Position numbers and translations under genes: made by a program. The notes beneath the pieces are model-generated. The model worked only from the letters and a program-made list of their open reading frames with translations, was not told where the DNA came from and did not search any database. A stretch of 64,000 bases of DNA from Acidobacteriota bacterium (GTDB lineage: Bacteria > Acidobacteriota > Terriglobia > Terriglobales > Acidobacteriaceae): positions 62,001-126,000 of the forward strand of contig QIAU01000120.1 in assembly GCA_003225055.1 (NCBI GenBank), read 5' to 3'. This document shows, in pieces, positions 33,936 through 43,116 of the stretch (position 1 is the stretch's first letter; each line of letters starts with the position of its first letter).

Positions 33936-35126
33936 GTGCCGGCAGGCCCCGAAAAATTACTCTTCCAGTTGTTCGTGATTTTCGTCGCCGCGAAGATTGT
34001 CGGGGAGATCTTCGAGCGGTTGAGAATGCCCGCGGTGCTCGGCGAGATCGTCGCTGGCGTGGTTCTTGGGCCATACGCGTTCGGAATTATCCATCCTACC
34101 GACACCATTTATTCCATCGCCGAAATCGGCGCTATTTTCGTGCTGTTCCAAGCCGGCCTTGGCACGCGACCGCAGGACCTCATCCGAATTAGCCACAAAG
34201 CGCTCCTGGTAGCAGTGGTTGGCATTCTTGTTCCCTTCATTCTGGGATTTCTGTTCATGTGGTTGCGTGGAGACGGAACCACGGAAGCCACGTTCGTCGG
34301 GGCGGCCATGGTTGCCACCAGCGTCGGCATCACGGCACGCCTGCTGGGGGATCTGGGAGTGCTGGACAGCAGAGCCGCCAAAATCATTCTCGGTGCAGCC
34401 GTCTTCGACGACATTTTGGGAATGGTTCTTTTGGCGGTAGTAGCAGGACTGGCTTCGGCGGCTGGAATCCGATGGCTGCATTTGGGGGTCCTGACTGCAG
34501 AAGCGATCGTATTCGCCGCCCTTATGATCTTTCTGGGATCAAGGATGGTGCGGCCTCTCCGCGCCCGGGTGGAGACCCTTTCCACTCACAACGCTCCCCT
34601 CATCATCGCGCTGGCCATTTGTCTGCTACTGTCCTGGATGGCGGCTAAAATCGGCATGGCTGCCATCATCGGCGCATTCTTCGCCGGACTGATTTTTGCC
34701 GACTACTCGCCCGAATGGGAATTGCTGCCGCGAGTAACTTCCATCAGCGACTTTCTCGCTCCTTATTTCTTCTTCTCGATTGGCGCCCGTTTTGACGTGG
34801 GATTGTTCACCGGCAAGGTTCTGATTGCGGCCATTGTGATTTCAGTATTAGCAATTGTTTCCAAGTTGCTGGGCTGCGGCCTGCCTTTGCTGGGGGAAGG
34901 ATGGCACACTGCGATGACGGTGGGCATAGGCATGATGCCGCGCGGCGAGGTGGCTTTGATCGTCGCCCTGGTGGGGCTGAACTCGCATATCGTCACGCAA
35001 CCCAGCTATGCCATCGTAGTCTTCATGACTGCCGTCACCACCGTGCTCGCGCCGCCCATTCTGCGCTATGTTTTCCGAAACGAGGTCAGAGAAGTGGCGG
35101 ACGCGTTGCATGCTCATCCCTTCTAG
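33936..35126 (+). CDS. CPA2-type monovalent cation/proton antiporter (Kef/NapA-like)
   Basis: About 396 aa from GTG 33936; the frame is open further upstream (ATG 33855 and 33840 overlap the DUF2071 gene), so the start is uncertain. About 12 hydrophobic segments. Family blocks: LFVIFVAAKIVGEIFERLRMPAVLGEIVAGVVLGPYAFG, then EIGAIFVLFQAGLGTRP, LGDLGVLDSRAAKIILGAAVFDDILGMVLLAVV (the transport-site Asp pair DD), AFFAGLIFADYS and MMPRGEVALIVALVGL. There is no C-terminal TrkA-N or TrkA-C domain, so it is probably a Na+ or K+/H+ exchanger not gated by NAD. Confidence 0.9.
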   Translation: MPAGPEKLLFQLFVIFVAAKIVGEIFERLRMPAVLGEIVAGVVLGPYAFGIIHPTDTIYSIAEIGAIFVLFQAGLGTRPQDLIRISHKALLVAVVGILVPFILGFLFMWLRGDGTTEATFVGAAMVATSVGITARLLGDLGVLDSRAAKIILGAAVFDDILGMVLLAVVAGLASAAGIRWLHLGVLTAEAIVFAALMIFLGSRMVRPLRARVETLSTHNAPLIIALAICLLLSWMAAKIGMAAIIGAFFAGLIFADYSPEWELLPRVTSISDFLAPYFFFSIGARFDVGLFTGKVLIAAIVISVLAIVSKLLGCGLPLLGEGWHTAMTVGIGMMPRGEVALIVALVGLNSHIVTQPSYAIVVFMTAVTTVLAPPILRYVFRNEVREVADALHAHPF

Positions 35127-35131
35127 CTAGG

Positions 35132-35137
35132 TATAAT
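35132..35137 (+). promoter_or_regulatory. -10 box TATAAT upstream of fabG
   Basis: Perfect TATAAT 32 bp before the fabG ATG, just after the antiporter stop. ttgcat at 35106-35111 is too far (20 bp) to be an ideal -35. gggagaagaaattt before the ATG is a good ribosome-binding site. Confidence 0.45.
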
Positions 35138-35168
35138 TCGCGCTGCCCATCAACGGGAGAAGAAATTT

Positions 35169-35912
35169 ATGACCCTTTCGGGACGTGTGGCGCTGGTCAC
35201 CGGCGCATCCCAGGGTATAGGTCGCGCCTGCGCCTTGCATCTTGCGCAAGCCCGCGCATCGGTCGCCCTGGCCGCACGCAATCAGGAAAAACTCAGTGCG
35301 GTGGCGCAGCAGATCAGCAACGCCGGTGGCAAGGCTGCAGCGTTTGCAATGGACGTCGCCGACGAAGAACAGATCAAAAACGCCATCAAGTCAGTTCTGG
35401 GACAGTTTGGAAAGATCGATATCCTGGTGAATAGCGCCGGCATCACCCATGACCAGCTCATCCTGCGCATGAAGCGCGCTGATTGGGACGCGGTCCTCAA
35501 TACGAATCTGACCTCGGCTTACCTTTGCACCCAGCAGGTGATCGGGTCGATGCTCAAGCAGCGCTGGGGGCGAATCATTAACATCACCAGCGTCTTTGGC
35601 CAGATGGGCCAGGCGGGGCAGGCGAATTATGCTTCCTCCAAAGCCGGATTGATCGGCTTGACCATGGCGATCGCGCGTGAAGTGGCCTCGCGAAATATTA
35701 CCTGCAACGCGGTCGCGCCCGGTTTCATCGAAACTGCCATGACGTCGTCACTCTCCGACGAATTTAAGCAGAACGCGGTCAAGATGATTCCATTGGGGCG
35801 AGTAGGTAGCGCCGAGGATGTGGCGCAAGCGGTGCGCTTTCTGGCTTCCGAGGAGGCCTCGTACATCACCGGCCACGTGCTCAATGTCAACGGGGGCATG
35901 CTCATGGGGTAG
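35169..35912 (+). CDS. fabG: 3-oxoacyl-ACP reductase FabG
   Basis: NADPH-dependent short-chain dehydrogenase of fatty-acid elongation, 247 aa. Cofactor motif VTGASQGIGRACALHLAQA, NSAGITHDQLILRMKRADWDAVLNTNL, then catalytic Ser/Tyr/Lys in NITSVFGQMGQAGQANYASSKAGL, and the C-terminal ITGHVLNVNGGMLMG. These are exact FabG features (NAG motif variant NSAG, LxRM). Has a strong -10 box and ribosome-binding site upstream. The GNAT gene begins just after its stop. Confidence 0.95.
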   Translation: MTLSGRVALVTGASQGIGRACALHLAQARASVALAARNQEKLSAVAQQISNAGGKAAAFAMDVADEEQIKNAIKSVLGQFGKIDILVNSAGITHDQLILRMKRADWDAVLNTNLTSAYLCTQQVIGSMLKQRWGRIINITSVFGQMGQAGQANYASSKAGLIGLTMAIAREVASRNITCNAVAPGFIETAMTSSLSDEFKQNAVKMIPLGRVGSAEDVAQAVRFLASEEASYITGHVLNVNGGMLMG

Positions 35913-35920
35913 CGCGCGCC

Positions 35921-36394
35921 ATCCCGGAATTCGCCATCGTTAATGCCGATTCGGCGGCACGAATCGCGCAAGCGCGTGAACTGTTTGTTGAGTACGCCGA
36001 GTCCCTGGGATTCAGCCTTTGTTTCCAAAGCTTCGACCAGGAACTTGCGGAATTGCCCGGAGATTATGCTCCGCCCGACGGCCGTTTGCTGCTGGGCGAG
36101 TATCATGGCGAACTCGCGGGATGTATAGCTTTACACCGCCTGGAATCTGACATCTGTGAGATGAAGCGATTGTATTTGCGTCCCAAATTTCGCGGTAAAG
36201 GACTGGGGCGGGCCTTGGCGATGGCCGTCGTTGCGGAAGCTCGCGGCATCGGATACCGACTCATGCGGCTCGATACGGTCGAGCCGGTCATGAAAGATGC
36301 TGTCGCGATGTACCGAAAGTTAGGCTTTTGCGAAATTGCGCCCTATCGGGCAAATCCCATAACCGGCGCAATGTACATGGAACTCGGACTGTAG
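35921..36394 (+). CDS. GNAT-family N-acetyltransferase with unusual start
   Basis: About 157 aa. The acetyl-CoA loop is LYLRPKFRGKGLGRALAMAVVAEARG, followed by GYRLMRLDTVEPVMKDAVAMYRKLGFCEIAPYRANPI. The N-terminal family sequence (PEFAIVNADSAARIAQARELFVEYAESLGFSLCFQSF, then LPGDYAPPDGRLLLGEY) reads in frame back to ATC 35921, but no ATG, GTG or TTG occurs between an in-frame stop near 35801 and TTG 36053. ATC, 9 bp after the fabG stop, would give MPEFAIV. TTG 36053 would remove a third of the fold. Substrate unknown; close relatives are putative amino-acid or small-molecule acetyltransferases. Confidence 0.75.
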   Translation: MPEFAIVNADSAARIAQARELFVEYAESLGFSLCFQSFDQELAELPGDYAPPDGRLLLGEYHGELAGCIALHRLESDICEMKRLYLRPKFRGKGLGRALAMAVVAEARGIGYRLMRLDTVEPVMKDAVAMYRKLGFCEIAPYRANPITGAMYMELGL

Positions 36395-36427
36395 ACGACG
36401 AGCACCAACATACAATGTCGTCCTGCG

Positions 36428-36533
36428 GAGAGTTTGTGACTTTTTCGTTTTTCTCGCAGCGAGTGATGCTGAAAACAAGCAGTCTACGTGCCGGAAAAAT
36501 CGCTTTAGATCAAACAAGTCACAAACTCTGAGC
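36428..36533. repeat. 106-bp terminal-inverted-repeat element, copy 2
   Basis: Left end agagtttgtgactt (36429-36442) is a perfect 14-bp inversion of aagtcacaaactct (36516-36529). The interior has the same stems as copy 1 (ctcg-cag-cgag; gctg-aaaacaag-cagt). It lies between the GNAT and dienelactone hydrolase genes. Confidence 0.75.
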
Positions 36534-36612
36534 GAGCAAGGCGCCAAGGATCTGGCGTGGCACTATCTAAGAACTCGACTCGGGTCGTGAACGCTTTGGA
36601 GGACGAAATCCC

Positions 36613-37356
36613 ATGAGGAAACTGGCACTCATTCTGCTGATGCTGGCTTGCGCATACTCCTGTTTCGCCGCCCGAGGTAACTCTGCCTCTTACAAGAGCG
36701 GCAACGAAACCGTGCAGGGAATGCTCTACACCCCGACGGGCCAAGGACCGTTTCCCGCGATCATTGTTATCCACGAATGGTGGGGTCTGAACGACTGGGT
36801 CAAGGAGCAAGCCTCAAAACTATCTGACCAGGGCTACGTGGCGCTGGCAGTGGATCTTTACCGCGGCAAGGTGGCCAGTACGCCCGATGAAGCCCATGAA
36901 CTGATGCGCGGAGTTCCTCAAGACCGCGCTATCGGCGACCTCCGGGCTGCCTTTGATTTCCTTAAATCGCAAAAGAACGTAAAGGGCGACCGCATTGGCG
37001 CAATCGGCTGGTGTATGGGCGGCGGCTACTCGCTGGATGTCTCGCTGGAGGAGTCGGCTCTGGCGGGGGACGTGATCCATTACGGCCACCTCGCAGTGGA
37101 TGCGAGCAGATTGAAAAAGATCAATGCACCGATATTGGGTATTTTCGGTGGAAAAGACCGCGGCATTCCGGTTGAGGATGTAAAGAAATTCGAACAGACC
37201 ATGAAACAATTGGGGAAACAGATCGAAATTATGGTTTACCCTGACGCCGGGCACGCCTTCGAGAACCCCAATAACAAGGACGGTTATCGCCCGGAAGACG
37301 CGGCGGATGCGTGGAAGCGCACGGTAAGTTTTCTCGAGAGAACCCTCAAGCAATGA
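36613..37356 (+). CDS. Secreted dienelactone hydrolase family protein
   Basis: 247 aa with a signal peptide (MRKLALILLMLACAYSCFAA). An alpha/beta hydrolase of the DLH type: GPFPAIIVIHEWWGLNDWVKEQA, LAVDLYRGKVA, nucleophile elbow IGAIGWCMGGGYSL (Cys), then Asp in FGGKDRGIPV and His in YPDAGHAFENPNN. The Cys-Asp-His triad is complete. Export is unusual for classical chlorocatechol DLH but common among uncharacterised relatives; substrate unknown. ggaggacgaaatccc precedes the ATG and is a good ribosome-binding site. Confidence 0.9.
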   Translation: MRKLALILLMLACAYSCFAARGNSASYKSGNETVQGMLYTPTGQGPFPAIIVIHEWWGLNDWVKEQASKLSDQGYVALAVDLYRGKVASTPDEAHELMRGVPQDRAIGDLRAAFDFLKSQKNVKGDRIGAIGWCMGGGYSLDVSLEESALAGDVIHYGHLAVDASRLKKINAPILGIFGGKDRGIPVEDVKKFEQTMKQLGKQIEIMVYPDAGHAFENPNNKDGYRPEDAADAWKRTVSFLERTLKQ

Positions 37357-37464
37357 CGAAAAGGGTTTCCAATTCGGAATTCGTGTCCGTCGGGAAATGA
37401 AATTCTGCTTGCCAGAAGATACTACTCTGGTTACTATTCAGCCATCCTTGGAAAGCCCTGATGG

Positions 37465-37827
37465 ATGTCTTCCCCTATGAACATCGGCGAGACCATTAGA
37501 AGCTACCGCCTGCAGAAGGGCATGTCGCAGGGGGACATCGAAAAGCGTACGGGATTACTTCGTTGTTACCTCTCGCGGGTGGAGAACGGGCACACCGTTC
37601 CCTCGCTGGACACGCTCGCCAAGATCGCCAGCGCGATGGAACTTCCGCTCTCGCAATTTTTTGCCGACTCCGGTCACACCAACGGTTCCCGCGGACTGCC
37701 CCAACTGAGCGACGATGAGGTCCGCTTCCTGAGCCAGATTCGCCGTTACTCCGCCAGTCTCAATGACAGTGATCGCAGGCTGGTGTTGGCCATGGTAAAG
37801 AAAATGGCCGCCAGCGCGGGAAGGTAG
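37465..37827 (+). CDS. XRE-family helix-turn-helix regulator
   Basis: 120 aa. The Cro/CI-type HTH (about 6-65) reads IGETIRSYRLQKGMSQGDIEKRTGLLRCYLSRVENGHTVPSLDTLAKIASAMELPLSQFF. A short C-terminal helix pair follows (LSDDEVRFLSQIRRYSASLNDSDRRLVLAMVKKMA). Met5 (ATG 37477) is an equally good start. No sensor domain is present. It stands alone with about 100 bp upstream, and target genes are not apparent. Confidence 0.9.
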   Translation: MSSPMNIGETIRSYRLQKGMSQGDIEKRTGLLRCYLSRVENGHTVPSLDTLAKIASAMELPLSQFFADSGHTNGSRGLPQLSDDEVRFLSQIRRYSASLNDSDRRLVLAMVKKMAASAGR

Positions 37828-37904
37828 CTTTCAGCTGACTCGCAGGTACTCCATTCCGGGGCTTCGGAACCGGAGACACGCCAATTTCGGCGCTCGAACA
37901 CGCG

Positions 37905-37950
37905 CAATCCTTCGGGACCTAACGGTGCCCTCAGTCCCTCAGGATGACGA
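37905..37950. repeat. 'atccttcggg...ctcaggatgacga' dispersed repeat
   Basis: caatccttcggg and ctcaggatgacga are the opposed end words of the family also seen at 25641, 52758 and 62158. The surrounding 37828-38078 interval holds no gene. Confidence 0.5.
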
Positions 37951-38078
37951 AATCACAAGGGCAGGAGCCAAGCGCTGACGGCCGTTTGAGTACTTTCGTA
38001 CCATAGCCCCCCTGCCCCGCCGACACCTCGTCACCCAATCCAGCCTGCGGCTAAGCTGCTGACAGGAGAAGTCTGCCT

Positions 38079-38699
38079 GTGACGATCGACGAAGAACTCA
38101 CTCTTCTGGATTCCAACCTGCGCCGCCTGAAGATTGAGTACGAGATTTTTTTCAACAATCCGACCAAAAGACCGCCCACCGATATTGAATGGAAGGTGCT
38201 GAGCCTGCTGCGCAAGTTTAGTGACGGCGGCAAGATGAACTTCTCCCAGCGCTATCGCTACAACGAAATGGCGCAGCGCTACGCCATCTATAGCGATCTT
38301 TGGCGCAAGAAAAGCCGCATCCGCGAAGAAGGCTACCGCCGTCCCCAGGACGCATTGCTTTCGGTGCAGGGGGTGCGAGGAGGTGACGAGGCCAAGGCGC
38401 AAGCGCATCCAGTTTACGGTGTCGGCCATGCTGCCTCAGCAGGCACGAACGAAGCTGCCTTCGCTGTGCAGTGCTCCGATACCACCTCGGAGCGCAACAA
38501 AGTCGAAAATCTGTTCCGCGCCCTGACCGATGCAAAAAAGAGAGCGGGCGAAGCGGTTTCTGGCAATCTCGATTCCTTCGCTTCCTTCGTACAGAAGAAA
38601 ACCGAGCAAATTCGCAAACAATACGGCTGCCACACCGTCGAGTACACCGTCGAAACCCAGGACGGCCAAGTCAAACTTAAAGCGAGAGCAAAAGTGTAG
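38079..38699 (+). CDS. MXAN_5187 C-terminal-domain-like protein
   Basis: 206 aa with GTG start. The N-terminal block DEELTLLDSNLRRLKIEYEIFFNNPTKRPPTDIEWKVLSLLRKFSDGGKMNFSQRYRYNEMAQRYAIYSDLWRKK fits the MXAN_5187_C family, described from myxobacteria and frequent in Acidobacteriota. A variable middle and a C-terminal helical segment follow (VENLFRALTDAKKRAGEAVSGNLDSFASFVQKKTEQIRKQYG), ending in a basic strand. It is predicted cytoplasmic and helical; function unknown. Residues about 95-130 (VRGGDEAKAQAHPVYGVGH) look like a low-complexity insertion. Confidence 0.75.
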   Translation: MTIDEELTLLDSNLRRLKIEYEIFFNNPTKRPPTDIEWKVLSLLRKFSDGGKMNFSQRYRYNEMAQRYAIYSDLWRKKSRIREEGYRRPQDALLSVQGVRGGDEAKAQAHPVYGVGHAASAGTNEAAFAVQCSDTTSERNKVENLFRALTDAKKRAGEAVSGNLDSFASFVQKKTEQIRKQYGCHTVEYTVETQDGQVKLKARAKV

Positions 38700-38702
38700 T
38701 CG

Positions 38703-39120
38703 TTGGTCGTTGGTTTTGGTCGGTACCCGGAGCGCCGGACGCCAACGACTCGGGAAGAACGCAGCACGCCGGTGGTTCAGCTCGAGCTAACCCCGGCCCG
38801 ATCTCGCTGAGCCTTTCAAAATCGGCCGTTCCAGAGCCAATAATAATTATCTCCCCACCAAGCACCCAAGACCTGACCGGTCTTTTTGTTAGCTTGCTGG
38901 AAGTTGCGGTACGCGCGCGCCCCGATGCCGGGATTCCGGGCTAGGCGTTTCGCTTCCGCAGAGGGTTGGGAAATCCCAACCAGGACTTCCATCCGGCTTG
39001 AAGTGGGGTGGGTACATCGTGTAGTCGATACGGATTCGGAATGGCCATTGCCGATGAGACGCCCTCTGCGCAATGACCTCGCCGCCTGCTTCGGCACGCC
39101 AACGACCAAAGACCAACAAC
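38703..39120. repeat. Inverted iterated gttggtcgttgg / ccaacgacc repeats
   Basis: gttggtcgttggt (38703-38715) is opposed by cgccaacgaccaaagaccaa (39097-39116) about 380 bp later, just before purH. acgccaacgac also occurs at 38740-38750. Confidence 0.45.
38816..39063 (-). pseudogene. Remnant of an unidentified protein
   Basis: On the minus strand a protein-like run can be read with one frame change near 38970: PFRIRIDYTMYPPHFKPDG, SPGWDFPTL, then AEAKRLARNPGIGARAYRNF, QQANKKTGQVLGAWWGDNYY, WLWNGRF and a stop at 38816. No family is recognised. The composition and clean stop suggest the tail of a decayed gene. Nothing else coding is seen between 38700 and 39147. Confidence 0.4.
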
Positions 39121-39147
39121 CCTTTCCTGATAGAATTTCTCCTTGCC

Positions 39148-40704
39148 ATGCCCCGGATTCAGCGCGCCATCGTTAGCGTCACTGACAAGACCGGCTTGGT
39201 GGAGTTCGCCTGCAAGCTCGCTGGCATGGGAGTGGAACTGGTTTCCACGGGGGGAACAGCCAAGCTGCTGCGCGATTCCGGGATTAAGGTGAAGGACGTC
39301 TCGGAACTAACCGGATTTCCCGAGATGCTTGATGGTCGGGTGAAAACGCTTCATCCCAGGGTGCACGGGGGTATCCTGCACCGCCGCGAAAATCCATCGC
39401 ATCGCACGGCCGTTGCCGAGCATGGTATTCAACCCATCGACATGGTGGTCGTCAACCTGTACGCCTTTGAGAAAACCGCGGCCAAGCCTGGCGTGCACTT
39501 CGAAGAATTAATCGAGAACATCGACATCGGCGGGCCCTCAATGATCCGCTCGGCCGCCAAGAATTTTCAGGACGTGGCGGTGGTCACGTCGCCCGCCGAC
39601 TACCCCGCGATTGCACAAGAAATGGGGTCACTTGGGGGCGAACTATCGCAGCAAACCAGATGGCGGCTGGCCCAGAAAGCCTTTGCCGCTACTGCCGCCT
39701 ACGATGCCGCTATTGCCTCCACTTTGGAAAGAGTCAGCGCCAATGGGCGCTTCGAGCTCCACGCCGACACGGGTTTCCCCCCTACCCTACGGCTGCAATT
39801 TCAGAAAATTATCAATCTCCGGTACGGCGAAAACCCGCACCAGAAGGCTGCAATGTACTCCGACGGGTCGGGCACTGGCATCGCCAACGGCCGCCAGCTC
39901 CAAGGTAAGGAGCTTTCCTACAACAACATCGTGGACTTGCAGGCTGCCTGGGATCTGGCGCAGGACTTTTCCGAGCCGGTCTGCACCATCATCAAGCACA
40001 GCAACCCTTGCGGTACCGCGACCGGGAAAACGCTCGTAGAAGCCTACAAGAAGGCATTGGAGTGCGATCCGGTCTCAGCCTTCGGCGGGGTAATAGGGGT
40101 CAACCGGCTCGTTGATGGCGAAACTGCGGAGGAGATGGCAAAACTTTTTGTGGAAGCGATTGCAGCGCCGTCCTTCAGCGGTGCGGCCAAGGCCAAGTTT
40201 GCCAGCAAGAAGCACCTGCGGCTGCTGGAAATTGATTATGCTCCGCAAAAATGGGTGCTGAAGAACGTTTCCGGTGGGATTCTGGTCCAGGACAACGATC
40301 TGCACCAGCTGCAAGAAACTCAGTTGAAGGTGGTTACGAAACGTCCGCCCACCCAGGAAGAAGTCCGCGCCCTATTGTTCGCCTGGAAGATCTGCAAGCA
40401 CGTCAAGTCCAACGCTATCGTCTATGTTCGGGAAGGACAAAGCGTGGGCATCGGCGCCGGTCAAATGAGCCGTGTCGATTCCTGCAAAATTGGCGCTATG
40501 AAAGCAGTCTTGTCGCTGCAAGGAACTGTGGCGGCCTCGGACGCGTTCTTTCCCTTTCCTGATGGGGTAGAGGAGATCGCAAGGGCAGGCGCTACAGCGA
40601 TCATTCAGCCTGGAGGGTCAGTCCGCGACCAGGAAGTAATCGATACCGCCGACCGGCTGGAATTGGCCATGGTCTTCACTGGAATTCGGCACTTTCGGCA
40701 TTGA
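39148..40704 (+). CDS. purH: Bifunctional AICAR transformylase/IMP cyclohydrolase PurH
   Basis: Last two steps of IMP synthesis. 518 aa from ATG 39148; the open frame further upstream is repeat sequence. N-terminal MGS-like cyclohydrolase domain: [41 protein letters not shown], then [20 protein letters not shown]. The C-terminal transformylase has [46 protein letters not shown] (catalytic Lys-His), [46 protein letters not shown] and ends [11 protein letters not shown]. All motifs are complete. It is separated from the other pur genes in the window (60.7-64 kb). Confidence 0.96.
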   Translation: MPRIQRAIVSVTDKTGLVEFACKLAGMGVELVSTGGTAKLLRDSGIKVKDVSELTGFPEMLDGRVKTLHPRVHGGILHRRENPSHRTAVAEHGIQPIDMVVVNLYAFEKTAAKPGVHFEELIENIDIGGPSMIRSAAKNFQDVAVVTSPADYPAIAQEMGSLGGELSQQTRWRLAQKAFAATAAYDAAIASTLERVSANGRFELHADTGFPPTLRLQFQKIINLRYGENPHQKAAMYSDGSGTGIANGRQLQGKELSYNNIVDLQAAWDLAQDFSEPVCTIIKHSNPCGTATGKTLVEAYKKALECDPVSAFGGVIGVNRLVDGETAEEMAKLFVEAIAAPSFSGAAKAKFASKKHLRLLEIDYAPQKWVLKNVSGGILVQDNDLHQLQETQLKVVTKRPPTQEEVRALLFAWKICKHVKSNAIVYVREGQSVGIGAGQMSRVDSCKIGAMKAVLSLQGTVAASDAFFPFPDGVEEIARAGATAIIQPGGSVRDQEVIDTADRLELAMVFTGIRHFRH

Positions 40705-40720
40705 AACTCTTGATTTCGTG

Positions 40721-40800
40721 ATGGTTGATTGTTGATTGAAACCAAGCCAGGCCTGATTGTCCGATTTCAATCAACCATGAAGAAATCGGGCAATCAACAA
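40721..40800. repeat. Inverted atggttgattg / caatcaacca element
   Basis: atggttgattg with a repeated ttgattg (40721-40740) is opposed by tttcaatcaaccat (40765-40778), followed by caatcaacaa (40791-40800). It lies between purH and the TPR gene. Confidence 0.5.
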
Positions 40801-40951
40801 TACTTCCGTCCCTGTCCTTTTGGCAGCCTTCTTAGTAATTTCCCCGGCTGTCTTTTTCGCCGTTAAAATGTTGCAGAGGTTACAATACAAGCACCCGCCC
40901 GCCGCGGTTCGGCATCCAATCGCTATGGCTTTGGCAGGTCAAGGTTTATCC

Positions 40952-43036
40952 ATGAAAAGAGTGCTTCACTTCACTTGCGTGCTGCTGATGGCAGTTACGC
41001 CCGCTTTTTCCCAGCAGAAGCCGGGACTTACACCGCAGACGCAGCAGTCTCCCCAAACTTCCAGCCGCAAGGTGGACCGGGCCGCCGCCTACTACCACTA
41101 CTCCATGGCGCATATTTACGAGGAGTTGGTGGCCGTATATGGGCGCAGCGACTTGGCCAACAAGGCGATTGAAGAGTACCGCCAAGCCATTGATGCCGAC
41201 CCTAGTTCGTCGTACCTGACTTCCGGCTTGGCTGAGTTGTATGCCAAGACCGGACGCATTCGGGATGCCGTGCTGGAAGCTCAGGACATCATTAAGCGCG
41301 ACCCGAATAACCTCGAAGCTCACAAGCTCCTCGGGCGTATCTACCTGCGCTCGATGGGCGACATCCAGGCGGGCAGCCAGGGCGGGGGACAGAACGTGCT
41401 CAAGCTCGCGATCGAACAATACGAGCAAATCATCAAGCTGGATACCGATCCGGCCAACCTCGTCGACGACCACTTGTTACTCGGTCGCCTCTATCGGCTG
41501 AATAACGATCTGCAGAAGGCTGAGAATGAGTTCAAGACGGCGGTGAAGTTGCAGCCGGATTCCGAGGAAGCGGTCACGACCCTCGCGTATCTCTACAACG
41601 AAGAGGGCGATTCGGCTCGCGCCATTCAGGCGTTGAACTCGATTCCCGACGCTGAACGCTCCGCCAAGCTGTATTCGGCGCTGGGCTACACCTACGAACA
41701 GCAGAAGCAATACAAGAACGCCATTGCCGCCTACCGCCACGCCATTGAACTGGACCGCGACAATCTGGACGCCATTCGCGGGTTGGCTCAGAACCTGATG
41801 AACGACGGCCAGAGCGATGCTGCCCTCGAACAATACAAGATCATTGCGGACGCTAATCCCGACGACGCCCAGACCTATGTTCACATGGCGGAAATTTACC
41901 GCAAGGACGGCCGGTTCGATCAAGCCCTGGATAGTCTGAAGAAGGCCGAATCCATGGTGCAGGACTCGATCGAGATTCCGTACCAGATAGCTGCTGTCTA
42001 CCAGGCGCAAGGTCGTTATGATGATGCAGCGCAAACCTTGAAAGCACTCCTCGACAAAACTGAAAAGCCCGACACCAACTACAGCCAGAGCGAACGCAAT
42101 AACCGCGCGGTTTTTTTGGAGCGTCTCGGCAGCGTGTACCGCGATACGGGCAACAATCAGCTCGCGCTCGACACGTTCCGCAAGATGTTGACCCTGGGAG
42201 ACGAGAACGCAGTCCGCGGGTACCAGCAGATCATCGACACTTATCGCGAGTCCAAGCAGTGGTCGCAGGCCACGGCCGCCGCCAAAGAAGCGGTCGAGAA
42301 GCTGCCCAACGACCGCGGTCTGAAGATGGTGCTGGCTTCCCAGCTGGCCGATAGCGGTCAACCGGAAGTTGGACTGCAGCAGGTGAAGTCGCTGCTTACC
42401 GGCAAACCTGAGGATCGGGAGGTATACATCGCGCTGGCGCAGATGCACAGCCGCCTCAAGCGCTGGAGTGAGGCCGAAGAAGCCATCAGCAAAGCGGACC
42501 AGCTCTCCACCAAGCCGGATGACAAGCAATACACGAACTTTGTGAAGGGCTCCATTTATGAGCGGCAAAAAAAGTACGACCAGGCGGAGACCCAGTTCAA
42601 GCAGATCCTGGCGGCCGACCCGCAAAATGCCATGACCCTGAACTATTTTGGCTACATGCTGGCGGATCGCGGCGTCCGTTTGGACGAAGCGTTGGGTTAT
42701 ATCAAGAAGGCGGTGGAGCTTGAGCCCGCCAACGGGGCCTACCTCGATTCGCTGGGCTGGGCCTATTTCAAGCTCGGCAAGTACGACTTGGCAGAGGAGA
42801 ACCTGAACAAAGCCATCCAGCACACGCCCAATGATCCAACAGTCCAGGACCACCTTGGCGACGTCTACCAGAAAACCGGACGTCTCCGCCTGGCGGCTGC
42901 GCACTGGGAGCGCGCACTGCAAGAATGGAATAGAACCATCCCGGCGGAAATGGAAGCCTCCGAAATGGGCAAGGTCCAGAAGAAGCTTGAGTCGGCAAGA
43001 ATCAAGCTAGCCAAGGAAGAGCCCCAGCAGAAATAG
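40952..43036 (+). CDS. Exported TPR-repeat protein
   Basis: 694 aa from ATG 40952, chosen because it begins a signal peptide (MKRVLHFTCVLLMAVTPAFSQ); the frame is open to 40820. Some 14-16 tetratricopeptide repeats fill the protein, for example AYYHYSMAHIYEELVAVYG, AYLYNEEGDSARAIQALNSI, ALGYTYEQQKQYKNAIAAYRHAIELDRDN, IPYQIAAVYQAQGRYDDAAQTL, YFGYMLADRGVRLDEALGYIKKAVELEP, DSLGWAYFKLGKYDLAEENLNKAI and DHLGDVYQKTGRLRLAAAHW. It is probably a periplasmic scaffold; BamD/PilF/NrfG-like roles cannot be told apart. Alone between purH and dgt. Confidence 0.88.
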   Translation: MKRVLHFTCVLLMAVTPAFSQQKPGLTPQTQQSPQTSSRKVDRAAAYYHYSMAHIYEELVAVYGRSDLANKAIEEYRQAIDADPSSSYLTSGLAELYAKTGRIRDAVLEAQDIIKRDPNNLEAHKLLGRIYLRSMGDIQAGSQGGGQNVLKLAIEQYEQIIKLDTDPANLVDDHLLLGRLYRLNNDLQKAENEFKTAVKLQPDSEEAVTTLAYLYNEEGDSARAIQALNSIPDAERSAKLYSALGYTYEQQKQYKNAIAAYRHAIELDRDNLDAIRGLAQNLMNDGQSDAALEQYKIIADANPDDAQTYVHMAEIYRKDGRFDQALDSLKKAESMVQDSIEIPYQIAAVYQAQGRYDDAAQTLKALLDKTEKPDTNYSQSERNNRAVFLERLGSVYRDTGNNQLALDTFRKMLTLGDENAVRGYQQIIDTYRESKQWSQATAAAKEAVEKLPNDRGLKMVLASQLADSGQPEVGLQQVKSLLTGKPEDREVYIALAQMHSRLKRWSEAEEAISKADQLSTKPDDKQYTNFVKGSIYERQKKYDQAETQFKQILAADPQNAMTLNYFGYMLADRGVRLDEALGYIKKAVELEPANGAYLDSLGWAYFKLGKYDLAEENLNKAIQHTPNDPTVQDHLGDVYQKTGRLRLAAAHWERALQEWNRTIPAEMEASEMGKVQKKLESARIKLAKEEPQQK

Positions 43037-43105
43037 TACCGGGTACGCACTGCCGGCTAGTAGAGTCCCCGCTCTTTTCTGGGGTACTGAGTCCTGGGTA
43101 CTGCT
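43034..43105. repeat. Iterated gggtact/agtaccc repeats before dgt
   Basis: tagtaccgggtac (43034-43046) is opposed by ggggtactgag (43081-43091) and cctgggtactg (43093-43103). It fills the 80-bp gap between the TPR gene and dgt. Confidence 0.45.
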
Positions 43106-43116
43106 AGACTTCCCCC

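Noticed and set aside
41477-42922. A 481-codon minus-strand open frame opposite the TPR gene
   Set aside because: Shadow of the repetitive, GC-biased TPR coding sequence; composition is not protein-like.
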